From NCBI RefSeq assembly GCF_027579695.1, contig NC_083577.1, positions 43,192,198 through 43,256,197 on the forward strand: 64,000 nt of DNA. Reading direction: 5' to 3'. The stretch's first letter is position 1, and each line of letters opens with the position of its first letter. The notes beneath the pieces were generated by a model that saw nothing but the letters and a program-made list of their open reading frames with translations, was not told where the DNA came from and ran no database searches. This document shows positions 58,311 through 64,000 of the stretch, in pieces. Position numbers and translations under genes: made by a program. The DNA comes from Neoarius graeffei. Lineage: Eukaryota > Chordata > Actinopteri > Siluriformes > Ariidae.

Positions 58311-59660
58311 TGAAACTGCCATGAATATTTTCCATAATAATCCCATGGGTTGTTGGGTTTTTTTTGTAGTTCTTTGGTAACTGAATGACATTCACAGCAA
58401 AATGTAACTTTTTTTTTTTTTTTAGTTGCAGTACTCAAGATAATGATATTAAATAAAAAAAAAAATTCACACTGTATAGGGTATCTTTTGACCCTAAAAA
58501 AGCATAGAAAAACTGGCTATGTTTAACTCTGAATGCAAAATCTTTTACGAGGAAAGAAAAGTCAGTAACGGAATTACGTCAGAAAAAAAAAAAAACCTGA
58601 ACTTAAGAACTTTCATTTCTTAAAATTCAAACTAAGATTTCTCTCAAGCGACATTGCTATAATTGGAGTGATGATTTTTAAATATATGGTTTTTCAGTAC
58701 ATTTTGCCTTGGATTCCATACTTTAGCAACATCACTGAGCTGACAAGTTAAGGCAATCTTAATAATTTCATAATTTTGGCCTTTCTGCTGAAGACTTGCC
58801 CCCCCCCCTTTTTTTAAAGCAAATTAAAAATAAGCACTGGATAAAAACCCATCTATCTTATGCAAATAAAGATACAAATTTCGTTGTCCGATGGTCAAGT
58901 GTTTATGGCATATGTTAGCATGCACTTTTGATCTGGTTCCGTGTGGTGGTACACATTCGTACATATGGATGTCATACGCTCAAGCAATCAAAAATCAGCT
59001 AGACACATTTATTTAGTATGGGGCGCCACTTCGTGCATGCTTTGCACGCATGAAGAGATCCGCTAATAACTTTCCACCAACCACTAACAATAACTGTCCG
59101 TTGCACTTCTAATGCACACCCAGAGCTGCTTCTTGCATCATCTTATCTGCCATTCATTTATTAGTTTTATTAGCAGACAAGGCAACTGAAGAGTATGAAA
59201 TTTACTCCAGTAGAAACAATGTATGAAATCTGAACACAAGCGGTCACAAGAGATGCATTCACAATGCCAAGTGTGAACAGCTATGCATCTCAGCTGTCCT
59301 CTTGTGACCTGATCATTGAAGACAAACCAGTAGTGAACGGGTCCTGAAGTAACATTTCCATTAACATCTAAGGGAAAGCTAATCAGTAAATAGGGACGGA
59401 AACTGTACTTAGAAGTGCACATTCAATGACTGTAATGCTTGAGCTTTAGTGAAATATGTAAGGAAGAACAGAAGAGTAAGAATGGTGACTGTCATTGCAG
59501 GACTTGATAAGACTGTCAGAAGGAACACCTTACTAAACCACCTTATGTTTGCTCTTCCTTTAAACCCACCAGTAGAATAGCAACAAAAAAAATGTGTATT
59601 TAAAAAAAAAAAGATACCCAAAAGACCTTTTTCACATTTCTGTGTTACAAACGCAGAAGA

Positions 59661-59672
59661 ATTAATTAATTA

Positions 59673-59709
<37 letters not shown>
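59661..59709. repeat. (ATTG)n/(ATTA)n microsatellite
   Basis: Short run of ATTA units followed by about ten GATT units. Confidence 0.95.
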
Positions 59710-59710
<1 letters not shown>

Positions 59711-60306
59711 CCCAACATCTGGTGGGATCGAGAACAACAGCAGTAAATACAGATTACGATCATTGCAACATCTATAAATACACAAATTCAAACATCCCTC
59801 AAGCTTTTCCGCATTCCCCACCAACATGCTTGTGAGAAAGAACTGTGCTATTCGCTGGGATGAGGGTGAGCATTTTAAGAGTCAGTACATGTCTGTAACC
59901 AGCATTTCAAAGAACCTGACTACTGAACAAAACCACTGGCCTTGAACACCTAAAATATGAATGGACAGATCAAACCTGTTGTTCAGCAAAAGGTCAGAAA
60001 AGCTAGGTGTGTGTGTGGGTTTCTGTATTCTGATGATTTTCTACACTAGAACAATACTGAAGACATCAAAACTATTAAATAATTTCATATAATGTTCCAT
60101 GTGTTATGTGGTAAACAAAAAAAAGTGTTTAAAAAAATGGTGTTTCATATTTTAGATTCTTTAAAGTAGCCAGCGTTTACCTTGATGACGCTTTGTACAC
60201 TATTGGCATGATCTTAACCAGTTTCATGAGGGAGTCACCTGGAATGCTTTTCAATTAACAGGTGCCTCGTCAAAAGTTAATTAGTGCAATTTCTTGCCTT
60301 CTTAAT

Positions 60307-60975
60307 CCCTGTATCCGAAATCACTCACTACTCACTATACAGTGGACTATATAGTGAATTAGAATGTATAGTGAGAATTATTACACCCTATATAGTGCAC
60401 TCAAAGTATCCCACAATGCACTGTGAAAAAGTAGTGTACAACCAATGGTCACAAACCAAACAATATATACCATCATGCATTGCGGTTGCACTGAAAAAAA
60501 AATGTTGGTGTGAATGGACAGAGGAAGAAACATTATAAACTGACATTCAAGTACAATTAAAAATAGTAAGAGAATAAAAAAAGCTAAAATAGAATAAGAC
60601 AGATAAAATACAAGAATAAAAGTTGATTTAATAAAAGGCAGCGGCAAAGAAGAAAAAGTATTCAGCCTTGATTTAAAAGAACTGAAAGACGCAGCAGACA
60701 CAAAGTGCTTTATATTTATTAATGTGGGAAATCCGCCCAGTATAATATGTATTTATCACAAAAATACATGCATGTATTTATTATTTTGAAAACCCACCAG
60801 CCGACTGATGTGGCACGTTTTAATTGTGCGACAGTAATGACGTAAATAACGTCGCAGCGGAGTAGAGTCCGAAAGTGTGTTTTCATTTTACCAATGAGCT
60901 CACGATATAGTCCTCTATATAGTAATTCCCTATATAGTGAATAGTGAATGAGTGAGTGATTTCGGACACAGAATG
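60307..60975. mobile_element. MITE with TCCGAAATCACTCACTA ends
   Basis: Inverted ends ctgtatccgaaatcactcac / gtgagtgatttcggacacag. Interior blocks such as acaaaaatacatgcatgtat are also found at 22550-22780. Confidence 0.75.
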
Positions 60976-61101
60976 TGTTTGAGATCAAACAGTAAAGAAT
61001 AAATAATAAATATACAGTAACTAGTACTATTCCACAACTGCGGTAATCCATATTATGTCAAGAACCATTCAACTAAGTAAAAAGAAATGACATTACTTTA
61101 A

Positions 61102-62377
61102 AAGGGAGACTGCCTTTCAGATTTTTCCAAGTGTAGGTCATAAAAAGAATTTTCCTTAAAACCCAATCATTTTTGTTTAGTGGACCGAAAGCTACTGAAT
61201 TCAAAATCACAGACTTCCAATTTTATTAGTTTTTTTTAATAGAGCAATTAATGAATTTAGGCCCACATGGCCCTAAATTCTCTGCTATTTTTGCCTGCTT
61301 CACCATGACCCCATTCAAGATACTACGTCATGCATCATGTGATGGGCACAAGGCATTGTGGGATACAAATTTGAAACAGGAGAGGAAAATGGAGGACATG
61401 AGTGTGTGAATGAAATGTGAAAGACCGACTACAGTAATGGAAAGCGAGAAGAAAAGACGTTATGTAGCGAAGGAAAGGAAACGCAGGACCAAACTAATAA
61501 ATATCGGTGGTCAGCGAGTACCTCCGTGTGATCAGCTGTTCGTTTAGCAACAGAATGATGTAACCATCAGTGCGCTGAACCATGTGGTTCAGCGCACCCT
61601 CGCTTTTCAGAAGGTCAGGGTTCTCTATGTACATGACCAGCTTAATGACGAAACTGGCAATAAAATCTCATCTCATCTCATCTCATTATCTCTAGCCGCT
61701 TTATCCTTCTACAGGGTCGCAGGCAAGCTGGAGCCTATCCCAGCTGACTACGGGTGAAAGGCGGGATACACCCTGGACAAGTCGCCAGGTCATCACAGAG
61801 CTGACACATAGACACAGACAACCATTCACACTCACATTCACACCTACGGCCAATTTAGAGTCACCAGTTAACCTAACCTGCATGTCTTTGGACTGTGGGG
61901 GAAACCGGAGCACCCGGAGGAAACCCACGCAGACACGGGGAGAACATGCAAACTCCGCACAGAAAGGCCCTCGCCGGCCACGGGGCTCGAACCCGGACCT
62001 TCTTGCTGTGAGGCGACAGCGCTAACCACTACACCACCGTGCCGCCCGGGCAATAAAATCATGAGAGTAAAAAAAATAAAAACCTGTAGATGGCAGTAAT
62101 CCAACACTGTGGATGCCGCTGCAGTAAAACCCAAAAGAAGAAGGTAAACCAGTACATGTGCACACGAACTTCCTCTGTCTGCTTGACTGTGCGAAGCGAG
62201 CGATTTCATGCACATTATTTGTGAAGGAATCCCCTCAAATTAAATAACTTCCTAGCCATAGAATGGCCTGGGTTTTTTTTTTTTGAGATATTACAGAAAT
62301 AAACATATATCACAATGACCAAATTTCAAAGGGAACTACATTTCACAGATTTTATGAAATCGAAAGGCCGTCTAGCT
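61102..62377. mobile_element. TTAA-flanked T2/Kolobok-like element carrying a SINE
   Basis: TTAA at 61098-61101 and 62378-62381. The ends aagggagactgcctttcag and cgaaaggccgtctagct are imperfect inverted repeats. It contains the SINE at 61668-62048. Confidence 0.7.
61668..62048 (-). mobile_element. V-SINE (Mermaid-like) inside a TTAA element
   Basis: Full length with a (GAGAT)n tail, flanked by ggcaataaaatc at 61656-61667 and 62049-62060. The same flanks recur at 63584-63595 and 63974-63985. Confidence 0.92.
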
Positions 62378-62499
62378 TTAAGGTATGAAGTGTCTTTTAA
62401 TTAATAAAAATAAAGGAAAACCATCCTCAACATTCTCCTTCCAAGGAAAACCACTGAATTAGAAGTTGTGTCCAAACCTTTGACTGGTACTGTACAACA

Positions 62500-62790
62500 C
62501 ACACCCACACATTTGTCTCACTATCCTCGTGAGGACCTTTCATTGACAGTTAATATTGTAGTTAATTAATGCTGTGCCTGCACCTAAACCTAACCTCAGT
62601 GATGAAAAGGGAACTTTTTGGCTCCCCCCCCCCCCCATTTTTGTTTAAAATAAATAAATAAATAAATAAATAACCCACAGCAATTTCCTTGTGGGGACCA
62701 TCCAAATGTCCCCACAAGGTCAAAATTGCCAGATTTTACTATCCTTGTGGGGACATTTGGTCCTCGGTAGTATATAAAAACAAACACACA
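62500..62790. repeat. Dispersed repeat with CCCCACAAGG motifs
   Basis: Contains ccttgtggggaccatccaaa, a (TAAA)n run (62648-62672) and the inverted atccttgtggggacatttgg. This pairing recurs in fish genomes; the class is not assigned. Confidence 0.4.
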
Positions 62791-63595
62791 CAATAAACCA
62801 TAGCTAAGAACACTCAATGACTTTTCACAGAAACCTGATGGAAAGTCTCAATCCTCAGTTCTTAATTAAGCTCCAAGACTTCATCCTTCATGTCAGAATT
62901 AAGCATGACTGAGTTTGCTCAACTGGTGAACTCTGGCTCATCTTACATGAATCAAGAAAAGGAGGACCAGAACACAGCTATCAAACTTGAGACACTTCAG
63001 ATACTGGCCAAGCACTGCTTACTCCTTCAGCTTATAAAATATCATCCCAGTCTCTTCGCATTGCATAAATGAAAGCTGAGATGTTGCTTGCCAGCTCATA
63101 TCTGTGCTGCTGAGAGGTTGGAGAGATCATCATTTTTGTTGTTTTGTTCTTTCGATCAGAACCAACAGATTTCTTGAGACCAAGGTTAAATGAGACGATC
63201 TCAGCTGTAGCACTTTGAAGGTGTTCTTGATGTTTAAAGGGTTTTGCAGAGGAGTTTAAAAAAGCAGCTTCTGTATGGCTACATGTACAGTAGTAGCTAA
63301 GAACAGGGAAATTCCTCACTGTCTGTCTGGCACAGTCCTATCCAGCCAGTTTTTCTTGAACAACATGATCATGAGTTGCTTGTATGGTGTTCTTGACTGC
63401 TGCATGCACTAACATGACACTCTTTTCCAAGAACAAATCCTCCTGGCTCATATTCAACCACGAAAAGACTTCATTCATACAAAGACAGACACCGTGTTTA
63501 TTTGGAACCATGTGGTTCAGTGCACCCTCGCTTTTCAGAAGGTCAGGGTTCTCTATGTACATGACCAGCTTAATGACGAAACTGGCAATAAAATC

Positions 63596-63973
63596 TCATC
63601 TCATCTCATTATCTCTAGCCGCTTTATCCTGTTCTACAGGGTCGCAGGCAAGCTGGAGCCTATCCCAGCTGACTACGGGCGAAAGGCGGGGTACACCCTG
63701 GACAAGTCGCCAGGTCACCACAGGGCTGACACATAGACACAGACAACCATTCACACTCACATTCACACCTACGGTCAATTTAGAGTCACCAGTTAACCTA
63801 ACCTGCATGTCTTTGGACTGTGGGGGAAACCGGAGCACCCGGAGGAAACCCACGCGGACACGGGGGGGAACATGCAAACTCCACACAGAAAGGCCCTCGC
63901 CGGCCACGGGGCTCGAACCCGGACCTTCTTGCTGTGAGGCGACAGCGCTAACCACTACACCACCGTGCCGCCT
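63596..63973 (-). mobile_element. V-SINE (Mermaid-like), copy within a duplicated segment
   Basis: Nearly identical to the copy at 61668-62048 and flanked by the same ggcaataaaatc. About 90 bp of left flank and at least 15 bp of right flank are also shared, so it was duplicated with its surroundings. Confidence 0.92.
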
Positions 63974-64000
63974 GGCAATAAAATCATGAGAGTAAAAAAA

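Larger units (their letters stand above)
56900..60010. other. Intron 1 sequence, little recognisable
   Basis: Apart from the possible LTR remnant at 58 kb and the ATTG microsatellite, I see only AT-rich sequence with short homopolymers. No coding-like frame. Confidence 0.55.
60020..62492 (-). mobile_element. Tc1-like MITE with two nested insertions
   Basis: Right end tttgactggtactg at 62492 followed by TA. The internal sequence is the reverse complement of the copy at 50484-51315. Insertions at about 60307-60975 (MITE) and 61102-62377 (TTAA element) account for the length. Left end approximate. Confidence 0.75.

Noticed and set aside
63032-63562. Two minus-strand ORFs near the right edge (including KNTIQATHDHVVQEKLAG)
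   Set aside because: Not recognised, interrupted by stops, and overlapping a duplicated repeat segment; too weak to call a gene.

Overview
The window is animal nuclear DNA, almost certainly from a teleost fish. It is AT-rich and intron-rich. One vertebrate gene is split into many small exons, and the rest is crowded with fish-type DNA transposons (hAT, Tc1/mariner, TTAA-target T2/Kolobok-like, Harbinger-like) and tRNA-derived V-SINEs of the Mermaid type. The repeat mix would suit a catfish or a relative, but I could not test that. There is no bacterial, plasmid or CRISPR content.

The single recognisable host gene is tbc1d4 (AS160), the Rab GTPase-activating protein that links insulin/Akt signalling to GLUT4 vesicle traffic. 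It lies on the minus strand. I place 19 coding exons between 43337 and 9429, with consistent reading phases and GT/AG boundaries throughout, giving 3243 bp and 1080 residues. They run from the start of the second phosphotyrosine-binding domain, through the Akt-site linker, the calmodulin-binding region and the complete TBC GAP domain, to the C-terminal coiled coil and stop. The first exon (start codon and first PTB domain) is not in the window, so 43338-64000 is the 3' part of a long intron 1.

Layout. 1-6180: downstream flank with a V-SINE at 2.0 kb, a MITE at 4.1 kb and a broken THAP-domain gene at 4.5-5.3 kb. 6180-9428: probable tbc1d4 3'UTR, with a coding-like ORF at 8.8-9.0 kb that I cannot name. 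9.4-15.5 kb: the seven 3'-most exons, with a palindromic element split by a SINE in one intron. 15.5-23.4 kb: an intron holding a THAP-encoding TTAA element and Tc1 elements. 23.4-24.7 kb: two exons. 24.7-32.4 kb: an intron with a SINE inside a SINE and two hAT elements. 32.4-43.3 kb: ten exons plus a SINE split by a hAT. 43.3-64 kb: intron 1, a pile-up of hAT, Tc1, TTAA elements and SINEs, several nested inside each other with clean target-site duplications.

I found no undescribed multi-gene system. The most useful observations are the exon-resolved tbc1d4 model with conserved Akt sites, an in-frame cassette exon, splice sites formed by or next to GT repeats, the unidentified coding-like ORF, and the nesting history of the transposons. 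Protein comparisons are from memory of human TBC1D4; no alignment was run.
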